Shown: positions 16,648 to 25,910, counted from the first letter of the stretch. The stretch is DNA of 64,000 bases from JAUIET01 sp045106985 (GCA_045106985.1 JBGCFQ010000002.1:102614-166613); one strand, 5' to 3'. The notes: generated by a model not told the origin, from the letters alone. Program-made: numbers and translations.

Positions 16648-17463
16648 TTACTGGTGCCGAATTAGGGTATGATTCTGCACGACCATATCGTGTGCATCAA
16701 CATAAATACCGACGAACACTGTATTAAAAATAGGGTCAATAATTGCGGTATCAGTGATTTTGGCTCCCACTTTCAAATAACCCCGAAGCAATGTGGGCAC
16801 GGCTTGTTTGGCGTCTGCCCAATTGGCTCGCCCCTGCAGCAATTGCTCAATCTTCACGTGCGATGCCGTGACAGGTGGAGACTGGCATTCAGGAGGCGCC
16901 AAATTGTTTTGATACAGGTAGCTTAATATCGATCGGTGCTGCTCTACATCTTTGCCCTGAAAGCTCGCACAACCCAACATGAGCTCAAACTTTTCCGCCA
17001 CAATAAACTGCAAAGTGAATTTCCAGATCAACATCAAGATGGAACCATTACGGCCTTCTGGGTCGATGCAGAAACGACTCAGTTCTAGAATTTTTTCGTA
17101 GCGATAGCGCAAATTCGTTAGATCAAAAGCCTTTTCGGTATAGAAGCTTTGCCCCTCCATCAATGCCAAACTACTCACCAATCGTAGGGTTCCAACAACA
17201 GGCTGCTTTTCCTTGGAATGGTCCAGAACAATTACGTGAATACCAACATCATCCCATTCATCCTGCTCTCTACCGATGCGTTGCATGTCTTCAGAGGGCT
17301 CACCTCCTGCTTCAATATAGAGCGTTTTATATCTCAGCTCCTGCGCAGCACGTAACTCATCCGAACTGGCTGCGAAACGGACTTCCAACCTGCCCGCTTG
17401 AATACTTGGCCGATGAGGAAAATCTGCGGATGAAGAATCTTTGCGAGAAGTATTTTCTAACAT
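16648..17463 (-). CDS. olsB: Ornithine N-alpha-acyltransferase-like (OlsB)
   Basis: A 271-residue GNAT-fold protein of the OlsB/'hemolysin-like' family, which attaches a 3-hydroxyacyl chain to ornithine to make lyso-ornithine lipid. Typical family stretches are VRFAASSDELRAAQELRYK, the IDPEGRNGSILMLIWKF segment and the late LLRGYLKVGAKI. The fold resembles LuxI autoinducer synthases, but the length and neighbours fit OlsB. The ATG at 17463 follows AGGTAGG by about 8 bases. A longer frame would run into the DinB-like gene. Confidence 0.82.
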   Translation of the reverse strand: MLENTSRKDSSSADFPHRPSIQAGRLEVRFAASSDELRAAQELRYKTLYIEAGGEPSEDMQRIGREQDEWDDVGIHVIVLDHSKEKQPVVGTLRLVSSLALMEGQSFYTEKAFDLTNLRYRYEKILELSRFCIDPEGRNGSILMLIWKFTLQFIVAEKFELMLGCASFQGKDVEQHRSILSYLYQNNLAPPECQSPPVTASHVKIEQLLQGRANWADAKQAVPTLLRGYLKVGAKITDTAIIDPIFNTVFVGIYVDAHDMVVQNHTLIRHQ

Positions 17464-17476
17464 TGAATGCCTACCT

Positions 17477-18025
17477 TCAGCTCGCGATCGTTCGCGAACT
17501 CTTCTCCGCTTGTTGATGGTATGCCTGGGTGGAAGCTGCCATCCCAAATTGTTTGTCGATACTTAAACCCATTGCCCGCATGTGCAAAGCCATTTGCGCA
17601 AAATGATGGGTTGTATGGCCATGCAAAAAAACCAATTCTCTAGCAAGGCTAGACTCTACTGGGGGTACGTCTATTGTCCGCATATCAGTTCTCAATCTAA
17701 TCTGCATTTTTTCTTGCCCGGATACGCCTTTTCTATTCAACTGAATAAGGCGTTGCTCTATTTCGGCAACTCGTTCGCGGGCAACATCTCTACGTGATTC
17801 GATTATGCTATCCCTGCTACGCGCATCGTAATCAATAAGTCCGTTGTCTAGATCATTAATAAAACACTCATAATGCTCGATAACATGCCGCACGTGGCAA
17901 CCAAGCGTGGAAACCGCAATATCGCAGACAATGGTGCCATACTGCTCATCATTGAGTCGATCTAGCAAAGCGCGTAACTGAGTCAGCGCTTCAATATTAC
18001 TGACAACTAGCATATTTTGTGGCAA
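17477..18025 (-). CDS. DinB-like four-helix protein
   Basis: A protein of about 182 residues with the features of the DinB/YfiT metal-binding helical bundle: one histidine cluster in HVRHVIEHYECF (about 47-58) and a second in HGHTTHHFAQM (about 134-144). Members bind a metal and some act as thiol transferases, but the role here is unknown. The start is uncertain: TTG at 18025 has GGAG at 9 bases, while ATG at 18013 has no ribosome site. It lies just upstream of olsB and may share its transcript. Confidence 0.65.
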   Translation of the reverse strand: MPQNMLVVSNIEALTQLRALLDRLNDEQYGTIVCDIAVSTLGCHVRHVIEHYECFINDLDNGLIDYDARSRDSIIESRRDVARERVAEIEQRLIQLNRKGVSGQEKMQIRLRTDMRTIDVPPVESSLARELVFLHGHTTHHFAQMALHMRAMGLSIDKQFGMAASTQAYHQQAEKSSRTIAS

Positions 18026-18220
18026 CTTTTAGTGCTCCAACAACTTGTTCCGAGCTTATGACCATTATACCCGTACTTAATTCATTCAAATTGGTCATTA
18101 TTCTCATCTGATGCCATCTTGTAAGTGACATGAGACTGACGAATGTGAACACAAAATAATGTACAGCTTCGTTGAGTTTCGCATAGTCTTGCGCATCACT
18201 AACAGAGAGACGAGTCTTCC

Positions 18221-19489
18221 GTGAGCTTACGCCCTGACCCTGTAAGAATATCAGACCTACGACAACCCATTTTTCCGAATTTCGTAAAAGAGCTTCTCGA
18301 GTCAGCTAAATCGTCACCATTGAAGTTAAGTGTAGAGTCCGTGCAGACCGCTGTTTCCCAAACCGATGGGCTACAACCGTATTCTGACCCCGCTTATTTA
18401 GAACGAATGCAATTGCTGCTTGATTGCATGAATGAAGACGATGATCTGTCAGCATTCGGGCGAGCAAATAACTTCGGCATTATGGTTCGGTACGCCACCC
18501 AACGTGCGAGGCTTGAAAAGCTCTATGCCGAAAACCCTGAAATTAATAATATCGTCATCGATCGCCCTATTATTATCGCCGGCTTGCCTCGCAGTGGAAC
18601 CACTCATCTTCTTAACTTGATCTCAGTTGATCCTAGGCTGAGATCACTCCCCTACTGGGAGTCAATTGAACCTTTTCAAGATGGCGCCGTGCCTGTCGCC
18701 GCGTTTGATCCAAATGACTCACGGATCATTCAATGTCGCGAACAGCTTAGCATTCAAGATTCTATAATGCCGCTGTTTAAAAACATGCATGATATGTCTC
18801 CGGAACACACTCACGAAGAAGTAGAGCTAATGGGCATGGATTTCTCCATGATGCTATTTGAGAACTACGCAATCATGCCGAAATGGCGTGACTATTATCT
18901 TACACACAATCAAACAGGCCATTATGAGTTTTTAAAAAGAGCATTGAAGGCTCTGCAATGGATTCGCGGTCCTGAACGCTGGATACTGAAATCGCCACAA
19001 CACCTTGAACAAATGCCGGCACTAAAAGCCGTTTTTCCAGACGCAAGCTACGTTGTGACACACCGCGACCCAGTCTCCGTAACATCGTCATTGTTGACTA
19101 TGCTGAGCTATTCGGCTCGTTTAAGTCGCGACCCTGTGCAGCCAAGTGACATTGCATTGTACTGGGTTGACCGGGTCGAGAAAATGCTCAGAGCTTGTAT
19201 TGCTGGGACTGGATGCCTACCACATGAGCAGACCAAACAGGTGTTGTTTCATGAGTTTATGGCAGATGATGTAGGGACTGTCGATGCCATTTACACGCAA
19301 GCAGGACACCCGATGACCAATGATATTCGCAACGCGATGCATCAGTACATGGTGGACAATCCACGCGGGAAATACGGGCAAGTACAATATGATTTGAGGG
19401 AGGATTTTGGCTTGGACACAGCCGCTTTATACGAGCAATTTAAGTTTTACACAGATCACTTTGGCATAAAAATTGAACACAAGAACTAG
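18221..19489 (+). CDS. Sulfotransferase-family protein
   Basis: A 422-residue cytoplasmic protein of the PAPS-dependent sulfotransferase class. The 5'-phosphosulfate loop is GLPRSGTTH (121-129), and the 3'-phosphate site appears as YVVTHRDPVSVTSSLL (about 276-291). Long versions like this are common in marine gammaproteobacteria and mycobacteria, and their substrates are mostly unknown. It starts with GTG, with only a purine-rich AGAGAGACGAG upstream. It stands alone and converges with the metalloprotease gene. Confidence 0.8.
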   Translation: MSLRPDPVRISDLRQPIFPNFVKELLESAKSSPLKLSVESVQTAVSQTDGLQPYSDPAYLERMQLLLDCMNEDDDLSAFGRANNFGIMVRYATQRARLEKLYAENPEINNIVIDRPIIIAGLPRSGTTHLLNLISVDPRLRSLPYWESIEPFQDGAVPVAAFDPNDSRIIQCREQLSIQDSIMPLFKNMHDMSPEHTHEEVELMGMDFSMMLFENYAIMPKWRDYYLTHNQTGHYEFLKRALKALQWIRGPERWILKSPQHLEQMPALKAVFPDASYVVTHRDPVSVTSSLLTMLSYSARLSRDPVQPSDIALYWVDRVEKMLRACIAGTGCLPHEQTKQVLFHEFMADDVGTVDAIYTQAGHPMTNDIRNAMHQYMVDNPRGKYGQVQYDLREDFGLDTAALYEQFKFYTDHFGIKIEHKN

Positions 19490-19530
19490 CACCAAGAAGT
19501 AGATTGATGCGTCCATATCATGAAAGCCAC

Positions 19531-21699
19531 TTAGTCAGCTTGATACTCAGTAAACGACATTGAAAATTCGTCGTCGGACTTCATAGCACTGGGGTCTAAT
19601 TCGAAGCTGCTCAGCTGTCCCGACTTGGGGTCGTATGCCACTTCCAACTTGTTAGGCTTGAGTTTCTGCCATTCTCTAATCGATTGTTGCCACTGCTCGA
19701 GACTACGAAGGTCGTCTCGAACGACATCGGGCACAATCGTTCCATCATCAGAGTATAGAGCTTGCACAACTACACCATCCTCTACCCAGAGTTTAATAGG
19801 TCTACGATAGTCGCTAATGCAGTAGCAGCGTCGGTTCTGTACTACCGTATAGTTTTTTAGCGCTGATGATGCTACCGAGCCAGCCAGCTGCTGCTCACTA
19901 GCAGTTTTGGAGCTGACAGCCGTATTGCTGCAGCCTCCCACTAACAACAGGGTTGCAAGCAATAATGGGGTTCTTTTAATGAGGGTCAGCATCGCAAGGG
20001 CTACCATCGGCAGCCATTCAAAAGCGCCACCACCGCCCGAATCGTTCGTCGCAACGTTTAGTGCATTGTTTTGCTCGGGTACGTTTGGTGGATTCTGAGG
20101 CACAGGATCCGGCGCAGACACGGTGCCGGTGAAACTCAAGCTATCAGTGAGGCTATTGTTAGCGGTATTGGTTTCGACCAATTCACTGCTTCCTGTCACA
20201 GCGACGGAATGCTGAAAGGATACAGACTCAGTGTTACCTATCGCGCTCACATCGAGAGTAGCGGTAGCTTGAGGACTATTTAGTATGCAACTGTAAGTCT
20301 GGCCGCTCCCTGCAACAGTGCAGGCCGTTCCGTTTAACCTCACAGACGTAAATGAACCGTCTCCGCCAGCAATACTCCCAGACACAGTAAGCGATGGTAT
20401 TGATTCAGATGCCGCTTCTGAATTAACAGAAAACTGACTCGAAAATTCAGCCCCAATGTTGGCGCTGCTTTGGTTGTTGCTGTCGGCAGCAAGACTGACA
20501 TCTGCCGGAAAATTAAAACACTGAGCTAACGATGGCAAGCTGTCTATGGCTGAGTCAATCTCATCGAAGCTACAAGAGGAGAATCCCGCAGTCGTGGTAC
20601 TCAGTGCAGGCTCCATCAGAAAGCCGGTGGAGCAGTCGTTGTCTACGTCGTCATGATTAGCACCAAAATTGTGACCAATTTCGTGCGCGATAATCATGGC
20701 GGTAGTGGCAGCGGCATTGGCAGAGCCCCCACCTATCAACTGTGATGTGCCTGCCGCAAAACCGTTGTTGTTGCACAATACATCAGTAAATGCGATACCC
20801 GCGGTGCTGTTGTCAAAATCCCTGCCTGTCACCAAATGCAGCAATGCTGGCCTGCTTGTTTCAAACGGCAGCAAGTTGTTGCTACTCATTGCCCTAATAG
20901 ACGCAGGATCTTCTACCGGGTGAAGGGGGTCCACACCACCAAGTAAAACATCAGCATCCGTCGAGTCGGTGAACACCTGCTCATCCAAGAACTCAGTGTT
21001 AATCACGTCGAAAACGATATCGAAGCTTTCCGAATAATAACCCTCGACCATGTTGATAATACTGGTCGCAGTCGCTTGCGGATCGCTGAGTTGATCTTGA
21101 AAAAGCTCATCAAATACGAATTCGATTTCTGCCAAGAGGCAAACACCGTCTACTGTGGTTGTACACAGAGAACTGAGATCGGCTCTAGACACTCGTGGTT
21201 GTTCAAAAACAGAGTGAGCGCGTAACGGCGTAGCAAGCTCCCCAGAACCAGACAGAAAATTACTTGCTGCCGAAGAGTGCGGGTGCTTACTGCCGCAGCT
21301 AGTATGCGGCATCTCGGAAACTGGCTCAGCATTCAAGGCGATCACGCCAGCCAAGCTAGTCTTTGCTCTCTGCATAGTTTCACTTTGAACTTCGCTGTGC
21401 GCTGGAGCGCTCGAGCCAATGAGATATGTTTGAGAACCAATGGAGGCTAATCCTGACCATTCGCCAGCAACGAGAGAAAGTCTTACCCAACTTCCATCAA
21501 CTTCAGGCAGAGTGCCACGAAAGTGCTGCTGCGCGAGAACTTCAGCTCCGCGCAACTGTGTTGCTAAGCGGTCGTTGTGCTCAAGTTGAAGTTGGTAGCT
21601 GTGGCCCTCAAGCGTTAAATGCTGAGGCTGATCAGCTTCAGCAGCGTTCGCTAATAAAACTGTTCCAGCAGCTAATACAGTGGAAAGAACTTTAAGCAT
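19531..21699 (-). CDS. Reprolysin-like metalloprotease with GlyGly-CTERM, fused to a DUF6174-like lipoprotein domain
   Basis: A 722-residue exported protein. Signal peptide 1-21. The zinc site HEIGHNFGANHD (H339, E340, H343, H349) and a following Met mark an M12/reprolysin-type metalloprotease. Residues 395-535 look like beta-rich repeats. At 555-577 there is a GlyGly-CTERM-like tail: GGGG, a hydrophobic helix, then KR, where such proteins normally end. Here the frame continues without a stop. From Met570 it reads as a lipoprotein signal (lipobox LVGGC, Cys590) followed by a DUF6174-like domain (RRCYC, then VEDGVV and YDPKSGQ). This could be a true fusion, two genes sharing one frame, or a lost stop. 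Confidence 0.78.
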   Translation of the reverse strand: MLKVLSTVLAAGTVLLANAAEADQPQHLTLEGHSYQLQLEHNDRLATQLRGAEVLAQQHFRGTLPEVDGSWVRLSLVAGEWSGLASIGSQTYLIGSSAPAHSEVQSETMQRAKTSLAGVIALNAEPVSEMPHTSCGSKHPHSSAASNFLSGSGELATPLRAHSVFEQPRVSRADLSSLCTTTVDGVCLLAEIEFVFDELFQDQLSDPQATATSIINMVEGYYSESFDIVFDVINTEFLDEQVFTDSTDADVLLGGVDPLHPVEDPASIRAMSSNNLLPFETSRPALLHLVTGRDFDNSTAGIAFTDVLCNNNGFAAGTSQLIGGGSANAAATTAMIIAHEIGHNFGANHDDVDNDCSTGFLMEPALSTTTAGFSSCSFDEIDSAIDSLPSLAQCFNFPADVSLAADSNNQSSANIGAEFSSQFSVNSEAASESIPSLTVSGSIAGGDGSFTSVRLNGTACTVAGSGQTYSCILNSPQATATLDVSAIGNTESVSFQHSVAVTGSSELVETNTANNSLTDSLSFTGTVSAPDPVPQNPPNVPEQNNALNVATNDSGGGGAFEWLPMVALAMLTLIKRTPLLLATLLLVGGCSNTAVSSKTASEQQLAGSVASSALKNYTVVQNRRCYCISDYRRPIKLWVEDGVVVQALYSDDGTIVPDVVRDDLRSLEQWQQSIREWQKLKPNKLEVAYDPKSGQLSSFELDPSAMKSDDEFSMSFTEYQAD

Positions 21700-21730
21700 C
21701 AATGCTCCCGATTATTCGTTGCGATTCCAT
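21692..21730 (-). CDS. Possible 12-codon leader ORF overlapping the metalloprotease start
   Basis: ATG at 21730 is preceded by AAGGAG at 7 bases and encodes MESQRIIGSIDA. Its stop (21694-21692) overlaps the metalloprotease start at 21699 in another frame. The ribosome site is better than that of the main gene. It may couple or tune translation of the protease. It is short enough to be chance. Confidence 0.3.
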   Translation of the reverse strand: MESQRIIGSIDA

Positions 21731-21974
21731 TCAATGTCTCCTTCCATGGGGCAAGCCCTACAGGGTGACGCTCACACTGATCAATAAGCACACTGAGCAG
21801 CTTATATTGACTATAATTCGCACAGCGGTAAATAAAAGTAGGCCACGTTTGTTAGACACAGAAACGTCGATTTGATCACATTTATTTTGAATGTTTTTTG
21901 AACTGCCGCAGATTTACTCATTAGCGGTCTATTATTAGCCGCAAGCTCTGCCTACCTGCTGAGGGCTCTGCTCA

Positions 21975-22772
21975 CTAACGGCTTCGTTCCAGCACTGACT
22001 GATGGAAGTCAGATGCACTTAAGCCGGCGCCAAAAGAATAATTTTTCCATGCCAACACAGTGCTCTTTCCCGTCTGGTGGTTCACCATTTCCAACTCGGT
22101 CGCTCGCCAGTATTTATCTAGGTACTGCTCATAGTCTGACATAGACATTGTTTTTAGGTGCTTTCCCCTGAGATCGTAAAAATCTACTTTTAGCGTTCTG
22201 TATTCGTCTTTATCGATATAGGAAACCAGTTTAGAGTAACCGGAAAACTCGTCCTTAGGCGTCGCCTCAATCACAAAGACTTCCTGGTCAGCAAGGGTGT
22301 CTTCCCGCAGATAGGTATATTCGTATTTCTCTATCTGAACTGAAGACATGTCTTCGAAAGTGAATTCGCTCGCCATAAAGCGACCTCTCTTACCCTCTGA
22401 TGATATGCGTTTTGTACGACGTAATTTTGGCAGGTATATCCATTGATCATCAGGCTTCAGTGCATGTGAATAGCTAAGGAAAGTGGTGCCCTGTACATCT
22501 CTCGGCTCATCAAATATCGTTAGGCCCTTATCGCCATCTCCTTCCACTTCTAACAACTTGATTCGCATTCGGCGCACTGTTTCCTTGCCGTTAGCGCGGC
22601 GCAATATCATCTCAAGCTCGGCCGCTGAATCTCCCCAGCCTTGATCTCGACGATCTTGTTCAATAGCAATAGCCAGGCCCTTCTCCTGAGCAGTTTGAGC
22701 ATCTTCCGCATAAGCCTGGGGTAGCAAGAATAATAAACCTACGCTAAAACAAGAAAATTGACGTAACAACAT
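21975..22772 (-). CDS. LolA-like outer-membrane lipoprotein-sorting family protein
   Basis: A 265-residue periplasmic protein; the signal peptide ends near residue 22 (QAYA). It belongs to the COG2834-type LolA-like group, seen in KGLTIFDEPRDVQGTTFLSYSH, the DDQWIYLPKLRRTKRI segment and the FTFEDMSS motif. Such proteins usually neighbour an MMPL/RND lipid exporter and probably carry lipids or lipoproteins across the periplasm. Here no exporter is adjacent. It is divergent from the histidine kinase gene. Confidence 0.8.
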   Translation of the reverse strand: MLLRQFSCFSVGLLFLLPQAYAEDAQTAQEKGLAIAIEQDRRDQGWGDSAAELEMILRRANGKETVRRMRIKLLEVEGDGDKGLTIFDEPRDVQGTTFLSYSHALKPDDQWIYLPKLRRTKRISSEGKRGRFMASEFTFEDMSSVQIEKYEYTYLREDTLADQEVFVIEATPKDEFSGYSKLVSYIDKDEYRTLKVDFYDLRGKHLKTMSMSDYEQYLDKYWRATELEMVNHQTGKSTVLAWKNYSFGAGLSASDFHQSVLERSR

Positions 22773-22888
22773 CTAATACTCTCTCCTCTGCTCACACAGC
22801 ACTCGTTAATCGAACCTTCAATCTTGAACCAATTTTTGTCGGTGTGCCAACAATAAAGCAGCACAACGACATGCTATAGTACCGTCCT

Positions 22889-24886
22889 ATGCGCACCTAT
22901 TACACGACCGTTATCAAATTTATACTTTGTTTGCTTGCGTTGCCACTGCAAGCAAACGCCACGGCTTTATCCCTTGAGTACCCGAACCAGTTCTACGACG
23001 CCCACAAATTCGTAAGCTACCTGCAGGACCCGCTTTCAGAGCTGAGCTTCGAAGAAGTGGAGAATCTGTCAGACAGCGCATTCTCACGCCCCTCCGAAGA
23101 CCAATTCGCGGGCGGCTACTCTTCGTCAACCTATTGGCTAAAACTGCCTTTGCTGTTCAAGGTTTCCGAGCAAAATCGAGAGCAAAGCCACGATTGGATT
23201 TTAGAAATTGACTATGCAGCGGTGGACTATGTTGACCTCTATTATAGAGTTGGTGAAAGCCTGACACACCTTATTGCTGGTGACCGAAGGCCTCAGTCCG
23301 CTCGCCGTGCGCCTGATAACTTCCATTCGTTTTACCTTCGAATTCCACCCAACCAAGTTCAGAATGTTTACATAAAAGTACAAACCAGCAGTTCACTGCA
23401 AATACCTCTGAACATCTGGTCGCCTGCGGGCATTTATGAGGCTAGGAAGGTTACCCAGTTCGGTTACGGACTTTATGTTGGCGTACTGTTTATAATGGCC
23501 GCATACAATCTCTTGTTGTACTTCTCTCTTAGAGAGCGAAGTTATTTGTATTACGTCGCATATATTACGTGTTTCTGCCTGTTACAAACGGCTATCGCAG
23601 GGCTTAACTCTCAATACTTATGGCCCGAATCAGCCGACTGGAATAATACAAGTATTCCTTTCTTTATGGGTGCATCCTGTCTATTCGCAGTGCTTTTTAC
23701 TCGGCACTTTTTAGCCACTTATTCCCACAGCCTCAATACAGATCGCTTTTTGAAGCTCTCAGTCATTGTGTGTGGTTTTCAGCTGGCAAGTAGTTTTTTT
23801 CTTAGCTATGAATGGGCACTGAAAATCGGCAATGTACTAACTCTGTTTATCACATTGGCCTTGATTTGGACTGCCGCGCTCGCTGTATACAAGCGTCACC
23901 CTGGTGCAGAGTATTTTCTCTTCGGTTGGGCTTGCTTACTAATAGGCTCAACAATTTTCATGTTGGTTTCAACCGGCGTTTTGACACCCAATGCGTTTAC
24001 TGAAAACGCAGCGAGATACGGTTCTGCAGTAGAAGCCTTATTGCTAGCACTAGCGTTGGGCGAAAAAATTAAAGCGTTCCGCGCAGACAGAAATCGAGCG
24101 GCGCTAAACGCGCGTGAGGATTTGCGCGCGGGAAATAAGGAACTCAGCATGGGGCTCGCTCAACTTGAACGCAACGATCAACTCAAGGACGAATTTCTTG
24201 CCAAAGTCAGTCACGAATTGAGGACGCCTTTAAACGGCATTCTTGGTTCGATCGAGCTGATGAAACTCGAGACCTTAACAACGGAAGTAGAAGAGTACGC
24301 ACAATCAGCTAATATCTCGGCTGAACACATGCTTGAGCTAGTTAATACTTTGCTCAGTTTCTCGGAAGCCAAAGGCAGTTTGGTTGAGAACAATGCGGAT
24401 ACGATAGACTTGGCGGCATTACTACGAAATTTGAGCAGCAATTTTGAATCACAAATGCGCGAGAAGAACCTCTTGCTGGTGGTCAAAATTGACGAGGAAG
24501 TGCCAGCACAGTTGATCGGTGACAGCAGTAAGTTGCGCTTGGTTCTCTCTCAGCTGTTGGACAATGCTATAAAATTCAGTTCCGACGGCCAGGTTTTATT
24601 GCAGGTAAAACCGCTAAAGCTGTCTATTAATCGCAGCCAAATTGAGTTTGTCATATTGGATTGTGGCATAGGCATAGCGACAGAAAACCTGTCCAGCATT
24701 TTCGACCCCTTTGAACAGGTATCCATGAGCGATTCACAGTCGGGCTTGGGAATGGGGCTGGCCATATGCAAGCAACTAGTTAACCGTATGAAAGGCAGCA
24801 TAAGCGCTGACGCATGCGAACAGGGAGCACGTATTCGATTGCAGCTCCCATTTCAATTGCCTAAAGATGTGCCACGCCCAAGCTAA
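22889..24886 (+). CDS. 7TMR-DISM hybrid-type sensor histidine kinase
   Basis: A 665-residue membrane sensor. Signal peptide 1-25, then a periplasmic 7TMR-DISMED2 domain (about 35-175, with FAGGYSSSTYWLKL), seven membrane segments (about 190-400), a short coiled coil, HisKA with VSHELRTPLNG (phospho-His near 442), and HATPase_c with the N box (LLDNAIKFS), G1 (DCGIGIA) and G2 (GLGMGLAI). No receiver domain is present and no response regulator is adjacent, so the partner is elsewhere. There is no Shine-Dalgarno site; TATAGT at 22875-22880 is only 8 bases before the ATG, so the mRNA could be leaderless. Confidence 0.9.
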   Translation: MRTYYTTVIKFILCLLALPLQANATALSLEYPNQFYDAHKFVSYLQDPLSELSFEEVENLSDSAFSRPSEDQFAGGYSSSTYWLKLPLLFKVSEQNREQSHDWILEIDYAAVDYVDLYYRVGESLTHLIAGDRRPQSARRAPDNFHSFYLRIPPNQVQNVYIKVQTSSSLQIPLNIWSPAGIYEARKVTQFGYGLYVGVLFIMAAYNLLLYFSLRERSYLYYVAYITCFCLLQTAIAGLNSQYLWPESADWNNTSIPFFMGASCLFAVLFTRHFLATYSHSLNTDRFLKLSVIVCGFQLASSFFLSYEWALKIGNVLTLFITLALIWTAALAVYKRHPGAEYFLFGWACLLIGSTIFMLVSTGVLTPNAFTENAARYGSAVEALLLALALGEKIKAFRADRNRAALNAREDLRAGNKELSMGLAQLERNDQLKDEFLAKVSHELRTPLNGILGSIELMKLETLTTEVEEYAQSANISAEHMLELVNTLLSFSEAKGSLVENNADTIDLAALLRNLSSNFESQMREKNLLLVVKIDEEVPAQLIGDSSKLRLVLSQLLDNAIKFSSDGQVLLQVKPLKLSINRSQIEFVILDCGIGIATENLSSIFDPFEQVSMSDSQSGLGMGLAICKQLVNRMKGSISADACEQGARIRLQLPFQLPKDVPRPS

Positions 24887-24914
24887 TGCTGATTGCGCAA
24901 GGCAAAAGTAATTC

Positions 24915-25664
24915 CTAGGACAAAGCCGCACCGTCAACGCGAATATTCTCACCATTGATGTGACAGCCATCCTCGGACGCCAACATCGCAACTACATTAG
25001 CAATGACCTCTGGGCCTTTTACACCCGACAAAGAGCTTGCTCGCATCAACAGCTTAAAATCTGCGCCTTCAGGAAACTCCGGTGCTTTGGTCATTCCCGT
25101 TTTAATATCAGCGGGTGATACTGCGTTAGCACGCAGTCCTTGCTTAGCGTATTCGATCGCGATACTGCGAGTCATAGCGGCCACACCACCTTTTGAAGCG
25201 GAGTAGACTCCACCATAGGCCAAGCCCATAATTCCCGCAGTGGACGCAGCGTTAACTATATTACCTTTCGATTCAATTAAATGTGGGATAGCCGCACGAC
25301 ACATTAAAAACACACCCGTTAGGTTAACGCTGATAATCTTGTTCCAATCTGAAAGACTCAGCTCGTGGAAGTTATCGAAACGCAGAATACCGGCAATGTT
25401 GCATAAAACGTCAAGGCTTCCCATTTGCGTCACGCATGCCTCGATGCAAGCGGCAACGTCGTCTTCAGACGATACATCACAAGTCCGAAAGTACGCCTCG
25501 GTCCCTTGCGCCTGCAATTCTTCAGCGAACGTTTTTAAAGCTTGCTCTTGCACGTCTACCAGAAACAGCGCACCGCCCTCTGCAGCAAGGCGTCTGGCGG
25601 TCGCCATTCCTATCCCTGATGCAGCACCGGTAACCAACACATTCTTTTTCTCAAACCGTTTCAT
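24915..25664 (-). CDS. Short-chain dehydrogenase/reductase
   Basis: A 249-residue classical SDR. The cofactor motif is TGAASGIG (near 12-19), followed by NIAG (near 86), the catalytic Ser in NAASTAG and YSASK (Tyr and Lys). An Asp after the second strand (FLVDVQEQ) suggests NAD(H). The substrate is unknown, but the acyl-CoA dehydrogenases upstream suggest lipid or steroid metabolism. The ATG at 25664 has AGG at 7 bases. Another ATG at 25679 overlaps the rubredoxin stop (ATGA) but sits right against its ribosome site. Confidence 0.87.
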   Translation of the reverse strand: MKRFEKKNVLVTGAASGIGMATARRLAAEGGALFLVDVQEQALKTFAEELQAQGTEAYFRTCDVSSEDDVAACIEACVTQMGSLDVLCNIAGILRFDNFHELSLSDWNKIISVNLTGVFLMCRAAIPHLIESKGNIVNAASTAGIMGLAYGGVYSASKGGVAAMTRSIAIEYAKQGLRANAVSPADIKTGMTKAPEFPEGADFKLLMRASSLSGVKGPEVIANVVAMLASEDGCHINGENIRVDGAALS

Positions 25665-25675
25665 GGTTGCGCCTA

Positions 25676-25849
25676 TCATCCTTCCATTAAATCAAAATCG
25701 AATTTGCTGATGCCGCAGTCCGGACATTCCCAATCTTCGGGAACATCTTCCCATTTTGTACCGGCGGCTATGCCGTCGTCCGGCCAACCTAACGATTCAT
25801 CGTAGATGTAACCGCATATAACGCACTCATATTTCTTAAAATCACTCAC
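25676..25849 (-). CDS. Rubredoxin
   Basis: A 57-residue protein starting with GTG at 25849, 8 bases or fewer after a strong GGAGG. It has both rubredoxin iron-binding knuckles, CVICGY (9-14) and CPDCG (near 42-46), the conserved YIYDE, GWPDDGI and GTKWEDVPEDWECP stretches, and a normal family length. It carries one Fe(Cys)4 and transfers single electrons in the cytoplasm. Its stop overlaps the upstream alternative start of the SDR gene by four bases, so the two are likely co-translated. Possible partners include a monooxygenase, or a rubredoxin reductase encoded elsewhere. Confidence 0.93.
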   Translation of the reverse strand: MSDFKKYECVICGYIYDESLGWPDDGIAAGTKWEDVPEDWECPDCGISKFDFDLMEG

Positions 25850-25910
25850 TTTAATCCTCCTACTTTGTTCAGGCCATACTCACAGAAGGCCTAGCTTACT
25901 TTATGCAAAA

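Noticed and set aside
16648..17463. LuxI-type autoinducer synthase
   Set aside because: The fold is similar, but the length, family motifs and the adjacent PlsC-like gene fit OlsB.
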